From Metallyticus violacea (taxonomy: Eukaryota > Arthropoda > Insecta > Mantodea > Metallyticidae): a DNA stretch of 64,000 nucleotides. A model generated the notes under the pieces. It did not search any database and was not told the DNA's origin. It saw nothing but the letters and a program-made list of their open reading frames with translations. Of the stretch, positions 10,937 through 22,664 are shown piece after piece (the stretch's first letter is position 1; every line of letters starts with the position of its first letter). A program made the translations under genes and the position numbers. The stretch spans positions 238,938,012 to 239,002,011 of the forward strand of contig CM060846.1 in NCBI GenBank assembly GCA_030762175.1, written 5' to 3'.

Positions 10937-11340
10937 TAAAAAAGTAAGTGGAGTTAGTGTTAACAACTTGAACACATTAATGTAGGATATATTACCACTC
11001 CAGTGTGTCGGTCCTGGTGGTGTAGTGGTTACCATACTTGCCTCCTAAACCCAAGATCGCGGGTTCGAACCCGGCCAGGACCGATGGATTTTTTCGGGGC
11101 GTAAAAGTCCCAAGTATGACCTCCTTCGGAAGGGAAGTACAGGCGTGGGTCCCCTGTCGTACATTTACGGCACGGAAAAGAACCTCAAGCCTGAAAGAGA
11201 GGCCTCTGAGCAAAATTTGTCGGCCGTTTCACGCTCTGAGTTGAATGGGATGCTGATGACCTGAGCTGTTAAAGAGCGTCCATAAATAAATCATTCAAAA
11301 AAAAAAAAATTCACTCCATTGTATACAGCTTTGTAAGTAC
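10937..11340 (+). mobile_element. Inverted PLE family B terminal stub, split by a SINE
   Basis: The + strand words GGAGTTAGTG, GGATATATTACCACTCCA and (after the SINE) TGTATACAGCTTTGTAAGTA are closely related to the outer end of the minus-strand PLE at 52396-52490, read on its minus strand. They therefore represent a family B 3' terminus in plus orientation, next to an N-terminal half in minus orientation. The SINE1 copy at 11007-11311 interrupts it. Confidence 0.65.
11007..11311 (+). mobile_element. SINE1, tRNA-derived, full-length copy
   Basis: The head is a 73-nt tRNA-like unit (11010-11082): acceptor-like ends GGTCCTGG and CCAGGACC, box A TGGTGTAGTGG (11015-11025) and box B GGTTCGAACCC (11062-11072), an internal RNA polymerase III promoter. 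The body ends CTGATGACCTGAGCTGTTAA, AGAGCGTCCATAAATAAATC and a poly-A. An imperfect direct repeat CACTCCAGTGT/CACTCCATTGT (10996-11006, 11312-11322) is the target duplication. Five copies of this family occur in the window. It encodes nothing; short frames through it are incidental. Confidence 0.93.
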
Positions 11341-11440
11341 AATTTTATTTGTTTACTGATTATTTTCCACTTCTCTTCTAAAAATTTGAAATGCCTATAG
11401 TCTTGATTAATCACAATTTGCATTACAGATACCTTCAATA

Positions 11441-11441
11441 T

Positions 11442-11471
<30 letters not shown>
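11441..11471. repeat. Poly-T tract
   Basis: A run of about 30 T residues, possibly the A-tail of a minus-strand retroposon whose body is not recognised. Confidence 0.85.
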
Positions 11472-11477
<6 letters not shown>

Positions 11478-11852
11478 GTTCAAAATTTATGGCACTCCAT
11501 ATTCAAACCAAACACTTTGTTGCACCCTGCTGTACATACCTGTGAAGAAGCAGTGTTTAGTACAGTATTAGTTGCTTTGAGAACCAGATAGATCTTCAAT
11601 TTTAGTAACAAAATGTTCTTTATACTAGTATATTGATTGGTCACTTGACATTTGCAGTGCAGGTATTATTTCATTCAATTCAATTTTGGATAACAGAATA
11701 TGCCAGCCATTGTTGTAATCAGCTTGCAGGAATTTTTATGACTAGTCATAAATGGCAGTATTGCCTTTCTCAAACATTTCTGTCTAATAGTACTATGACT
11801 TATAAGTGTTAACAATTCAATGTTATTAAAACTTAGATAATTCTTTCATAAT

Positions 11853-11855
11853 AAC

Positions 11856-11894
<39 letters not shown>
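11853..11894. repeat. (AAT)n microsatellite
   Basis: Uninterrupted AAT triplets in the last intron, about 500 bp upstream of the terminal exon. The rest of 11336-12391 shows nothing recognisable. Confidence 0.95.
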
Positions 11895-11895
<1 letters not shown>

Positions 11896-12391
11896 TTTGT
11901 GCTTTTTAATAAATAGTATAAAGGTTTAGATCATGAAATGTCATCCCATTTTTTAACAGTGTGCACAGGTTACAAATTTATAAAACTTATTGCAACCTTA
12001 TTGTACAGAGACTGCAGTTTAGTGGTTGAGAAACCCTTTGCTTAGACTTAGAGGATAGCAGTAGCAAATTATCAGGATATTCTATTTTTTGGTCGTCATT
12101 TTGGTTGACAATGTGAGGAATGTTCCTCACGAAACATGTACCAAAATTACTTTTATAAGTGTGTTTGTGAAACTTAAAGAGAGTTTTAATGTGATGACAT
12201 GATTTTTAGTGTTTTACTTTAAATCAAAATAAGATTATTCTATTTTTGTTGTATTATTACATCTATCAATATTTGCATCGTCTTTCCTACAAGTACCTTT
12301 TGGCTATTTGTTTCTGTATTTTCAGGAATAATGTTTCTTCAGTGATAGAATGGTTTTATAAAAAAAATTAATGTGCATACTTTGGTTTCAG

Positions 12392-12592
12392 AGGTACCAA
12401 AATTCTGATGATGAGGACCATTGTCAGCTATTTGATCTCATAACACGCATGCTGACATATGACCCTGGTGCAAGAATCACAATGTCAGAAGCTTTAAGGC
12501 ATCCATTTTTCAAGAAAATACCTCCTCATCTCCGTCTTATAGATGAAAATAAAAATGAAGACCGTGAAAGAAGTCATTCCTTGTCTCGGTGA
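12392..12592 (+). CDS. Doa: Doa/CLK LAMMER kinase, terminal coding exon
   Basis: Sixty-six codons plus TGA, phase 0 at the 5' end, following acceptor TTTGGTTTCAG. It encodes [20 protein letters not shown], then [20 protein letters not shown] with the invariant Arg of kinase subdomain XI, then [13 protein letters not shown] and a short charged tail ending SHSLSR. The join LR|RYQ with the exon at 3967 reproduces the CKPLRRY sequence of animal CLK kinases. Start is set by the splice site; the in-frame ATG at 12371 is in the intron. The tail is short, as is usual for the family. The exon has no breaks, so the gene appears functional. Confidence 0.95.
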   Translation, partial: RYQNSDDEDHCQLFDLITRMLTYDPGARITMSEALRHPFFKKIPPHLRLIDENKNEDRERSHSLSR

Positions 12593-12916
12593 ATGAAGCA
12601 CTAATGAATAAGCTATGTTTGGAGATTTCTTTATGAGTATTTGTTTCAAAGAAGATTGAACATCTCTGTCTTTTAAACTTATTGTGGCATTTTACATACC
12701 ATCTTGGAAACTAGACTAAGATGAAAAGTGTTTTGTATCCAATAGAGAATAATTAATTTTAGCTTCTTAATGGGTACCTGTATCAAAGAGGATTGAAGAC
12801 CAATCTCTCTTAAATGTACTGTGGTATTTTGTATACCACCTTTAGAATTTGAACAAGAATGATAAATGTTTTGTATTCAATGCAGAGTTATTGTTTTGTC
12901 TCTTATGTAAGATGTT

Positions 12917-12927
12917 AAATAAATAAA
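12917..12927 (+). promoter_or_regulatory. Doa: Polyadenylation signals, proximal
   Basis: Two overlapping AATAAA hexamers about 325 nt after the stop codon. Confidence 0.6.
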
Positions 12928-13105
12928 TGTTATATAACAGATATAGCAAGTTCATTTACTTCAATTCATTATTAGAGTGTTGTAAAGAGCTTTATAATAG
13001 ATAATGGTTTAAATTCAGGTATATATGTTCATATCTAGCAAAATAATGTTGAATAATTTAAATCCTTGTACTATATGTTCAAGTTTCTTGTTTCAGTATG
13101 TTCAA

Positions 13106-13111
13106 AATAAA
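13106..13111 (+). promoter_or_regulatory. Doa: Polyadenylation signal, distal
   Basis: AATAAA about 515 nt after the stop codon, followed by a T-rich stretch. Confidence 0.5.
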
Positions 13112-13115
13112 TACT

Positions 13116-16100
13116 TATTTTGTTGACGATCCTGAATTCTCCAGTTGTATATTTTAGAAAATAGCCACAACATATTCAAATTAAACCTCATTCCTGTCCA
13201 AATTATTTGTAGTGGGAATAAATCATATCCTAATAATTAAACAGTACTTTTATTTTCCATTTTGTTCTCTAAACAAATTTCATAAGCTGATGATGTGTAC
13301 CAATTAATAAGTGACAGATATTATTTTCCTACCTAATGGTAAGAACAGTTTACAAAATACAGAACTTATTATATTAATGATTGAATTGACTGGTTGCACT
13401 AATAGCTCCTTGGTTACACAAATTAAATAGCTGGAATCCTCTAATGAAAATCTGAAAGAATAGTAATGTAGTTTAATGTATTGCCATACTGCATCCATCA
13501 GTTGTTCTGGATTATACAATAAACATCTGGAGAACATGGAGAATGATATCTAAATGTAAGCATTATTAATAATTGCAAAATACAAGTTATTTTGCTTTTT
13601 CATCACCCTATGAATTACATACAATTTCATAGAGGAAATGGGAACTATAAACAAAGTGGTTTAGAAAATTTTCAGTTCACCACATATTTAAAAAATACAC
13701 ACGCACACACTTTTTATTCTAAAATATGCACATTTTCTTATAGATCAAATATGTTAACGTTTGCATCTCTTTAAACAGTATCAGTACAACTATTTGCACT
13801 GACATCATTGTATTCTGACGTGAAGATTTTTTAGTAATACATAATTTTTCATGATATCTCTATACTGTTGTCCATTTAGAGTAATGCCATACTATAATAT
13901 CTGAGATGTCTGTAATCTTTCAAATCTGATCAGAGTTTTTTAACACCAAAGAGAAATTTCACAAACTTCAATAGTTGTGCAAGTGTTTTCAGCCAAATTT
14001 TCTGAACCTAGAGAAAAAAAATTCATGTTCATACATTCAGATCACAAAAGTCTCTTTGAGTCTGGAATGCTAATCAGATCAACTAGTCAAAATCTATATT
14101 TGATACAGAAAACAGACAAAGGAGGATGGAATGTAACAAATGCTAAAAAATGTGCTTGTCCAACAAAAGGAATTCTCAGTACTAGGAACAAAGGCATTGA
14201 TGCATGAACTAGGTCTTGAAGGATAGTAAGTATGGTAAAACAGCTAAATTTTTCTGAAGACTACAAAATCCTTACCAGGGATTGAAAGTTGCAAGAATAA
14301 AGTTCAGTGTCCAATCTACTAAACAAGGAAATATTGCCTACAAAGAGCTTGTAGAACCTCTCCTTAGTACAAAGAATGACCTTTTTTTTTTTTTTTTTCT
14401 CCAAAAGATTCATTGCTTGAGTATTTGTAGATAATACTCAAGAAGGACGCAAGAAATGTGCATCTTATTTCAGAAAATGCATCAGACCAAATGCACTGAA
14501 AGTTTTTAGTAATTAACCTAAACAATATGTCGAAAAATGTGGTCACTATTGAAATGGTTACTATGGTAAGAGAGTGTATAACATATCTTTTCTAAACAAA
14601 ATTTATGGAGCCTACTATAGAGGAACAGTTCTGTTTCTGTACAAGAATGTCATAGGTAATCGCACTATGGTTTTCAAATTTTAAGATTTTGATGCAAGAT
14701 GGTATAAAACACTACAGCCAATGTGACAATGTAACTGAAGAGCACTGGAAAGCACTTAATTGACATTAGGAGTGATTTATAGAAACTTGCCAGACCTAAT
14801 TGTTATTGAGCATTGATGTATTAGACAGCAGGACAGTATCTATAAGTAACCTGGAACCTGCACTCTTTTTCTCCTTTCGCTTTCAATGCCAGTCCTATTC
14901 CCATAGAGCTCATTTCAAAATTTTGGGAAAGAGAAACTTTCAGACCAGTCAGTACTATGCATTTCCTTCATGAAATATTTATAGAAATTTGAGGATTGAA
15001 ATTTCAAATCATAGTTTTAGGATAACTGATTTTCCTGAGAAAATTGGGGGGCACTATTGTGCTGAAACTTTCACACAATCACAATCTAGAACCTGAAAAA
15101 ATATAACCAAATTTAGAAATTTGGCAGGAAATGTAAGCGACAAGCTGGATTTTGTCAATAGGGCAAATTACAGTTTGAATATCCATATAGCAGGAAAATG
15201 AACTTTTGATATTCAACACAATAGCTATTATGTTTACGGAATTTGGGAATCCACACAGTGAAACTTTTGTTAATCTTATTTTGATTTAAAGTAAAATAAC
15301 AATAGCTATTATTGCAATAGTTTATACAGTTAGAAAGCAAAGATGATTTCAAATAACTTTTACCATTATTTATTATGGTGTTTTGAATTATGTTATATTA
15401 AAGATAATACAGTCAACTTTTTGTGGTCCATTATTATTGGGAATATAAAATTGAAATGGACAATAAGCCCTGAAAAGAATAAGCACCTCATCCAAATTAA
15501 CATCTTTCACACAATACAACTGTTAAGAATTTGAAATGAATTTTATAATTTTCTGATATTGCTGCTGCTTAATATGACTTTTTTCTTTCATTCCAAGAGT
15601 TTGCACCAACAAAATGTTTCACTAACATGGCAGCTACAACATTTAGGTAGCCAATGTGGCCATTTGCAAATAAGGACAATATATCTTCAAGAGAATATTT
15701 GAAAATTGAGGTCAATTTTAAAAGAACAATTGAAACTTTCATTTCTATGTTATCAGTGTTAGTTGGAAGAATTTGTAGAGGACCTAACCAAATTTAACTT
15801 TACATTGTTAACTGTACAGATTCACAAATCTGTATATCTTCATTCAAATCAATGCCCCATATTTCACTTGTAGAAGGGTTTTGTTCTAGAGCTCAACTGT
15901 AGGCATCAGACCAAGCATTCCTGCTCTCATGATGCATTGAAAGTGATCATGTTCTGGGTGACTCTAGTTTCCCACTTGATTTTTTCTCCACCCCTTCTCG
16001 TAAAAGCATTGTTTTATTTAAGAAGGATTGAGTGGCAGACTTTTCAACACTGCATTCCAAATTTTATTCTTCCTTGATCAGGAGGTCACTATTATGATCA

Positions 16101-17628
16101 GAGTGGCTATCTAATTCCTGATGATCACTTGAATGACAAAATCAGGGTCAGCATTAGAGTTGTCAAAAATATCAAAATCATAATTGTTCTCTACTTTATG
16201 ACCTTTACCATTGCAGGATCAATGTATCAAAGTCAGGATTATTGGCATTTATTACACACCTATTTGTCAACAGATGATTTGTGTTAGCACTCAAAATATT
16301 AAATTCAAAGGGGAAGTAAGAAACAAAGTTGTTTCATTAGAGATAAAGGATCACCAAATTGAAAACTACATAACTAGAAACAAACAATCTGTGAGACTTA
16401 CCTTAAAATTGTATATAGCAAATAACATGTAGTCTTTCAAACTGCCAAGCAGTGGCAATGTTTTACTCACAATAGTTACTGGGAAAGTTATAGGGGAGAG
16501 AAGACTAATTTCAATCAGCATTTTCACAATTTAAATTTTATATAGGATCTCGGAGAGCAGTGTTTCAGTTAGAGGGTTAATTATTTGATTATAATAATTG
16601 TCAATCAGTTTTCCCTTTAAATTAATTAAAGGTATTATTACATAGGAATGTTAATAAGATTTATTTATATCGTAGTAACTGCAATTTTTATCACACCTTT
16701 GATGTCTTAAAGTTCTCAGGCAATAAATTTCAAACTCAAAACTACTTTGTCATCACTACATACCAAACTAAAATCAAAATTGTGTAAAATCTGTATGATG
16801 CTGTTAACAGTGTGTTCTGAATTTTTTAATCTCTGGCTGGTACTCATGTTGAAGCCTTGTTTTAAATATTAGTATTTTTCATAATTTGATATTGTAATAA
16901 TCATTTGAAATCAAGTAGCTAGATGTTGGACTTCAAAAATTTTATACCCAACATAACAAGAAGTCTGGAATACCATATGATGCAGGTTACTATTGGAAGC
17001 TCTTCACAAAATACTCACATACTTATGTAAATCGTGACAGGAATATTTTTTCTTGTCTTTGCATGATAGCTCGTCATACTTTTTTGTTTAAATCACATTC
17101 AAACACTCATTTATAATACAAAATAGGGTACACATTATCTTGTTAAGGTTCAGGAGTTGTGAATACTATGTAATGAATACTCTTTTTGTTTCCACCTGAT
17201 GTACTCTTTAATAAAGGCACTGTCTTCATTTCCTTGCAATTTCTTTTCTTTCTGCCTTTTGCTTCTGGATTCTCTCTTTTAGTAATCTATTCATGATAGT
17301 AGCTCTATGCATTACACCACTTAATTCAATTACTGCATTATTTGTGTTATGACTAGACAGCAGAAAAATATGAAAGTGCAACTTTATTTTACATATTTCC
17401 TCAATATATTCATCAACATTTGTGAAAATCTAAATGATGTAAGTTCTTTCAGTTCTGGCTTATGCATTGTATTATTCCTATCCATGTTTTGGTGCTCCAG
17501 TCCTGAGTGGAAGTGGAGAAAAAAGCCGAATGCTGCAGTACCAAACGGCAGTGGAAGAAGCAGAACGGAGTTACAACCAAAAAAAAAAAAAGGCATAAAC
17601 TTTTAACACTTAAAATTTTGCACGTATT
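13116..17628. other. Anonymous intergenic DNA
   Basis: About 4.5 kb without a recognised gene or repeat. The longest frames (13977-14207, 16211-16432) carry no familiar motif. A poly-T at 14382-14399 is the only simple repeat worth noting. The stretch 14600-15150 is slightly less AT-rich and may be an old repeat I cannot identify. Confidence 0.4.
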
Positions 17629-17657
17629 ATTATTATTATTATTATTATTTATTTATT
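17629..17657. repeat. (ATT)n microsatellite
   Basis: ATT triplets passing into ATTT repeats. Confidence 0.9.
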
Positions 17658-17867
17658 TTTAACCAAATCTAACCTAAAATTGCAACTCACAACCAAAATA
17701 AAAAAGGCATGCGCTTTTAACAATATAAGTTGTGCATGTATTATCATTTTGTCAAACCAAATCTTACTTAAAATTGCAACTTATGCGGTATCCTCCCTAA
17801 AAAGTAACATTTATTCTATTAACAAAAGTGTAGACAGATTATCAAGTTTACAAGAAAGAAAAAAAAG

Positions 17868-17950
17868 TTGGGCTTGTGAGGGATCGAACCCACAACCTTT
17901 CGTTTAATAGCTCGACGCTCCAACCAACTGAGATAACACGTCGATGTCCG
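17868..17950 (-). repeat. tRNA-like sequence, probably a SINE head or tRNA pseudogene
   Basis: On the minus strand, GTGTTATCTCAGTTGGTTGG resembles box A with a D-loop, and GGTTCGATCCC is a perfect box B 40 nt later, followed by TCACAAGCCCAA. D- and T-arm signals are good, but the 5' end (ACATCGAC) does not pair with CACAAGCCC, so no acceptor stem forms. It differs from SINE1 and SINE2 heads. It could be a third SINE family or a decayed tRNA. Confidence 0.6.
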
Positions 17951-18539
17951 GTTCTAGCTAATTATCGGCCTACATATGTTGAAATCACTACCTTCAGCTT
18001 TCTCCGCTACCGCTCGCAGCTACCCTAGCGGTTAAGTAACATAGATACCCGGTTGTCGTAGCAACCCGAGTACAATGCGCTGTTGAAACGAAAGCCTACC
18101 GCGGTTAGGACGGTCGTTTACAAGTGCATTTCTAAGTTTATGAAAGTTCTGGACTATGTGCTTATAGTTATATCAGTGAATCATTAAATAAGGGGAATTA
18201 CCAGGAGAACTGGTTCATTTCATCAGCAAATCTAATTTGACCCTGAAACTTCATCTCCAAAAAGTTTTGGTATTCACAGGATTATCCAATCTGATTCAAA
18301 ATTACTTTATTTTGCCTGTATCAAATGTCATTATACAGAAAATTACAAATGAAAACCAAAAGTAGTAATTTCATTTCGATTAAACTCAATGATAAAAATG
18401 ATGTTAGCAATAAATCTGTTATCCTATATACTGCATTGTAGCTTTAAGACAAAGTCCAAGAAAGATTCATTGTGTTTACTGTCATCGGTAATCTTCGTTT
18501 GGCAGATGCATTATATGAGCTTGTAACAAGGATTGTGAT

Positions 18540-19072
18540 GGAATATGGGTGTGAAAAAAAGCTGATGGTATAAAGTTACGACAGAGGCAGCGATGGCAGG
18601 CCATTTAAACGGCCTTCAAGCAAAAGTCAGACACTTACTTATTCGCATGCTTTATTTATTCATTTCATGGCACATAGATTGAAACTTGGTTCTATCACAA
18701 TCAACATGCGCGATGGAAGAATGCTGAAATTTTTTTAGTACTTTGAATTGATTGAGAACTCCCCCCCCCCCCCAAAGTATCCGAATGAACCAAAGCACTT
18801 AATGAAATACACAAGAGATTACCAAGAGCTTCAACGCTACGATGGAATTTTAAATCTATATATGCTCTATTTGAGAAAGTCGCTGGCCCTGATGAATACT
18901 GGGACCAAGAGGCAGTCACAGCTGCTAATGGGTTTGTAGAGTCTATGAATGATTTTAGTTTCTGTTTTGTTTGTTTTCCGAACCTGTTTGGAAACGTTTT
19001 TCCCCAGATAATATATTTTATTTGACGTATTGCAAGCAAAATTTTGTGACATTGCATTGAGAAAGTTAAGGG

Positions 19073-19148
<76 letters not shown>

Positions 19149-19745
19149 TGTTGAAAGTTAAACGTGATTTTGAATCGTTTGGAACAAATGTAATGAAGAT
19201 GCTGATGTTAATGAGTTTAGAAGGAAGAGATTAAGAACTGATGGTTGTGCAGATGAAAAAGTTCTTTTCCGGCGTCTTTACTGCTAATTACTAGACACTC
19301 TAGCGCTACAAATAAACGAACTCAACAAAATGAAATTTTTCCGTTTTCTATACCTCATTAACTCGAAGAATTACGTGAGAAATGATGTTTTTCCGGAAGC
19401 TGGACTTCAATCACTGAAAGATTTATATAGTGAATTTTCTGATCTGTTTTACGAGCACAACTTAAAGTTGTTTATCCCTTGGAAGAATTTAATTCCAAAA
19501 ATATCTGTGAACCTTTAGTGTTTATGAGAACTAATTGTCACTTTGCCTGGAAGTAGTGCTTCGGTTGAAAGAAATGTTTTAAGTTTGAAAAGAGTAAAAA
19601 CTTGCTCTAAAATACTATGCACCAAATTACTCTCGTTTCTATTGAGAAGGAAATGTTATGTGATCAAAATCAAAAGCGGCCCGACTTCCACGATCAAGGG
19701 ATCGACAAGTTTGATAAGAAAGAGAAAAGAATAGAACTTGCGCTC
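18540..19745 (+). mobile_element. hAT transposase remnant (ZMYM1-like)
   Basis: Plus-strand pieces in order: AMAGHLNGLQAKVR (about 18590) followed by a His-rich block ending NLVLSQST, an internal region with YTRDYQELQRYDG, and the C-terminal dimerisation block PGSSASVERN with LSLKRVKTCS (from 19543). The last corresponds to the 'PxSSASxERxFSxLKRIKT' signature of hAT transposases. A 74-bp (ATT)n expansion at 19075-19148, a C-run at 18766-18776 and many frame breaks make it a pseudogene. Ends were not found. Confidence 0.75.
19075..19148. repeat. (ATT)n microsatellite inside the hAT remnant
   Basis: About 24 uninterrupted ATT units. Confidence 0.97.
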
Positions 19746-20687
19746 TAAGGTACATAAGCAAATAGCTTATATGTTTGTTTATGATATATGAAAATTGATG
19801 TAACAAATTTACTTTTTCTTTCCTTTCTTCCTTCTTTAATTTTTACTTCTTTTTCTTTCCGAGGGGGGTCGCTCAGCAGAGCTTAACCGTAGAAAAGTTT
19901 CAGCACATGCCACTACTAGGAAGAAATTTTGACAAATAAAATCATATACGCGTGTGTAGGATAGGTCATACTCCATTCACAAGCAATCCTATAACAATGA
20001 TCTAATACATTCTGGCAGTGAAATACCATTGCCAGTATACAGTACAACATTCACTTTGTATCTTGCTGCATTAAGAAGGTGTAAGTGTTCTCATGTTTCA
20101 AGTGTCACACAACTGATGGGGAAAACGTACTTGCAAATTTTGTAATAAAGTGATGAATAAATATATTTATTTGCTCATTTATTTATTATGTCTTGTGCCC
20201 GTTACACTCTAGAGCATTCGATCGGTCGATATTTCTTCGTTCGCATTCTAGTAATGGTAATGTGAGCCTGCTGGCGTCATTTGTGATGTTATTCCATTGG
20301 CCATTACAGGTCCTCTCAATTAGCACCAAAGGAGTTAGAGCCTTGGTCGCCACGAGCACTTCGACTCACTCTGTCACTTCACTTTGTCTTGCCTTCTCTC
20401 TGAGCTTGCGAAGCGGTAGGCTGAAAGTTAAAAAGGTCCATTGGAGCAAAAGTTTGGCTTAATAATTAGAAATCGGAAATGTAGCTTTTTCCCTACCTTG
20501 GTGACCCCAGGTTAGCTGTTGTTATTTAATGACTATTTGGTTTTTTAATTTGCTTTGCTCGAAATGTAAATTGTACGTAAAGCTGTTACCCGATTTCGAG
20601 GAAATGTTGTAATAGGTTGTAAAAGTAATCACGAGCTGTGCGGGGACAAAGATTGCCACTTAGATCAGTTTTATTTGTCGCTTTAAT

Positions 20688-20727
<40 letters not shown>
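20688..20727. repeat. (GAT)n microsatellite
   Basis: Uninterrupted GAT triplets. Confidence 0.95.
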
Positions 20728-20728
<1 letters not shown>

Positions 20729-21085
20729 TAAAGTACTGTTCGTAGGCAAAAGTATATTTTTAAGCCAGCATAAGTTGTCCTGTCTTTGTGGAAAGTTTTA
20801 TAGCATATGCACCTTGTATAAGGAAAACGTTTTAAAAGGGTTTTAAGGGTTTAAAGCGTATTGCTGTAATAGTTCTTATTCTTTTAATATTGTAACCTTT
20901 CGTGCAATGTATTATTTACACAATCTTAAATTGTTCAGTTTGTCGTAATATACGTTTTGTTTCCTAATTTTCATAGATGTTCAATATATAATTTAAAATG
21001 GCAAAATACTTATTTGCTTTTAACAAACAGTGATATTTTCCTGATACCACGGTTAATGTGACAAATTTGGTAGCAGAGCAGTGTG

Positions 21086-21112
21086 GTTGGTTGGTTGGTT
21101 GGTTGTTTGTTG
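21086..21112. repeat. (TTGG)n microsatellite
   Basis: Five TTGG tetranucleotide units. Confidence 0.9.
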
Positions 21113-22664
21113 TTTTAGATGGATTTGTGCTATATTTTTGGCTTGTGAATTACATTAGTATAAAAATATTTGTCCTGGGTCACGCTCAGAGAAACTTTTG
21201 GAGTACTTAATATTGTTTTATTATCACTTTTGGTTCACAGATTAAGGATTTTATCTCAATGGATCTGGCAGCTTAATTAGAGTATTTGCATCGCGATAAA
21301 ATTGAGCTCTAGTTAAGAGAAGGGCGTTAAATGCTTCAAAACAAAATAACAAGTTAAGAGAGGTGGCCCACGGACCCGAGACCTGAAGAGCTAGTATAGT
21401 TGAAGAGCAAGTCAAGGCTGGCCTAATTACACAGGCACAATTGTCGAATTAAATATCTACCCGAATTGTGGCCCTCTAAACCTAGCAATGCACAACTTTA
21501 AAAAGGAATAGGTTAGGAAAGATGGCGTCACAACCAAATTAGAAACACTTGAACTTCTCTCGGTCCCGTTATGAGCTAGTAAAGTTATCTTTTCAACGGC
21601 CGGACACTCAATTAAATGTTTTACGATTTTAATAAACTTGAAAATGAATGCAGTTTTATACAGCGAAGGTGGGCAAACAGAGTTTGATTCAAAATCAATT
21701 TTATTTTGAGTATTAAAAAGTAATAAACATTTCCTGCTGAAAAATCAAATAAATAAAATAGATGCAGGAAATCTTATGATTAAGTATTGTTCTTGTGGCA
21801 GCAAGGCTGGTATATCCTGTTAATGCAATTGCTATCGAGAAGAACGATAGTTATTCACACATTATAATAATACAACTCCAAATAGCAAAAAAAAAAAAAA
21901 AAAAAAAATACATGGAGGTCTTGGGTAATCGAAAAGCAGTAAGGAGCGATAGTATAAAATGGATTGTCGGTGATGTAATACACCCACGGAAGCTTGTTTC
22001 ACAATATAGGATGCTTTTGCTTACATATATATTTAATAAATATATCTGTATACAAAATAATTTTGTATTTCAATAGGTATTGTTTTAGATGCTTTGACGA
22101 ATACCTTCAAAGAAGGCCTTTAAAAATATTTCTTATTTTACTGTTTCACGTAATGTTTTGATTATTTAGATGTAAGCGCTCAACGTGCCTTTAATTTCTT
22201 AGATTTCAATAAATGTGTGGTGAAAGCGAATTGGAAGTCTGTATGCGACTGGAACTTAATTTATCAAGGTTAAGAAAAATACGTAAAACACCCATTCAGG
22301 TTCTTAATGGGTTCAGTAGCGCTTGCTTTCTGCTGTCAATTTTTATATATGCTGAATTGAAAGTAGTTGAAATATTTTAAAATATCGAAAGAAGGAAGAT
22401 CATAATAAATAATAATCATAGCTAGCAGAAAGCAAATACTCAGAATTTATCGTTAATGAATTAATGTTTATATATCTGCATCATTTTGATGAAATTAAAA
22501 TAACTTGATTGAAATGGTGAAGGTTATATTACAAATATGTCATTAGTGCACCCAATGTGATTGCTATTCATCAATATTTTTATGTACTAACTACATTATT
22601 ACACACTCCAATTAGTTCCTGTGGATCGGAAAGCAGCCTTAAGTTGGAGTGGAATTTATTTTGG

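Larger units (their letters stand above)
4073..12391 (+). other. Doa: Last intron of the Doa-like gene (8.3 kb)
   Basis: It is bounded by donor GTAAGT at 4073 and acceptor TGGTTTCAG ending at 12391. It holds at least two minus-strand PLE blocks, a plus-strand PLE fragment, a minus-strand hAT fragment, a SINE1 copy and microsatellites. The size is due largely to transposon load: roughly 4.5 kb of 8.3 kb is recognisable mobile DNA. Confidence 0.9.
12593..13115 (+). other. Doa: 3' UTR of the Doa-like gene
   Basis: It runs from the stop codon to the last of the AATAAA signals. Overlapping AATAAA hexamers lie at 12918 and 12922, and another at 13106. The segment 12620-12760 is repeated in diverged form at 12761-12895 (for example AAAGAAGATTGAA/AAAGAGGATTGAA and TTTTGTATCCAAT/TTTTGTATTCAAT). 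The cleavage site is inferred, not seen. Confidence 0.7.
19746..22659. other. Anonymous DNA with simple repeats
   Basis: No gene recognised. The 89-residue frame at 20193-20462 lies in a more GC-balanced patch but has no familiar motif. Simple repeats: (GAT)n 20688-20727, (TTGG)n 21086-21112, poly-A 21887-21909. Confidence 0.4.

Noticed and set aside
11010..11082. Functional tRNA gene
   Set aside because: Although the acceptor-like ends pair and boxes A and B are intact, the anticodon arm is not well formed and the unit is followed by the same SINE body in multiple copies.
10992..11244. Open frames on both strands through SINE1
   Set aside because: They follow from the tRNA-like, GC-richer SINE sequence; similar frames recur in the other SINE1 copies. 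Not genes.
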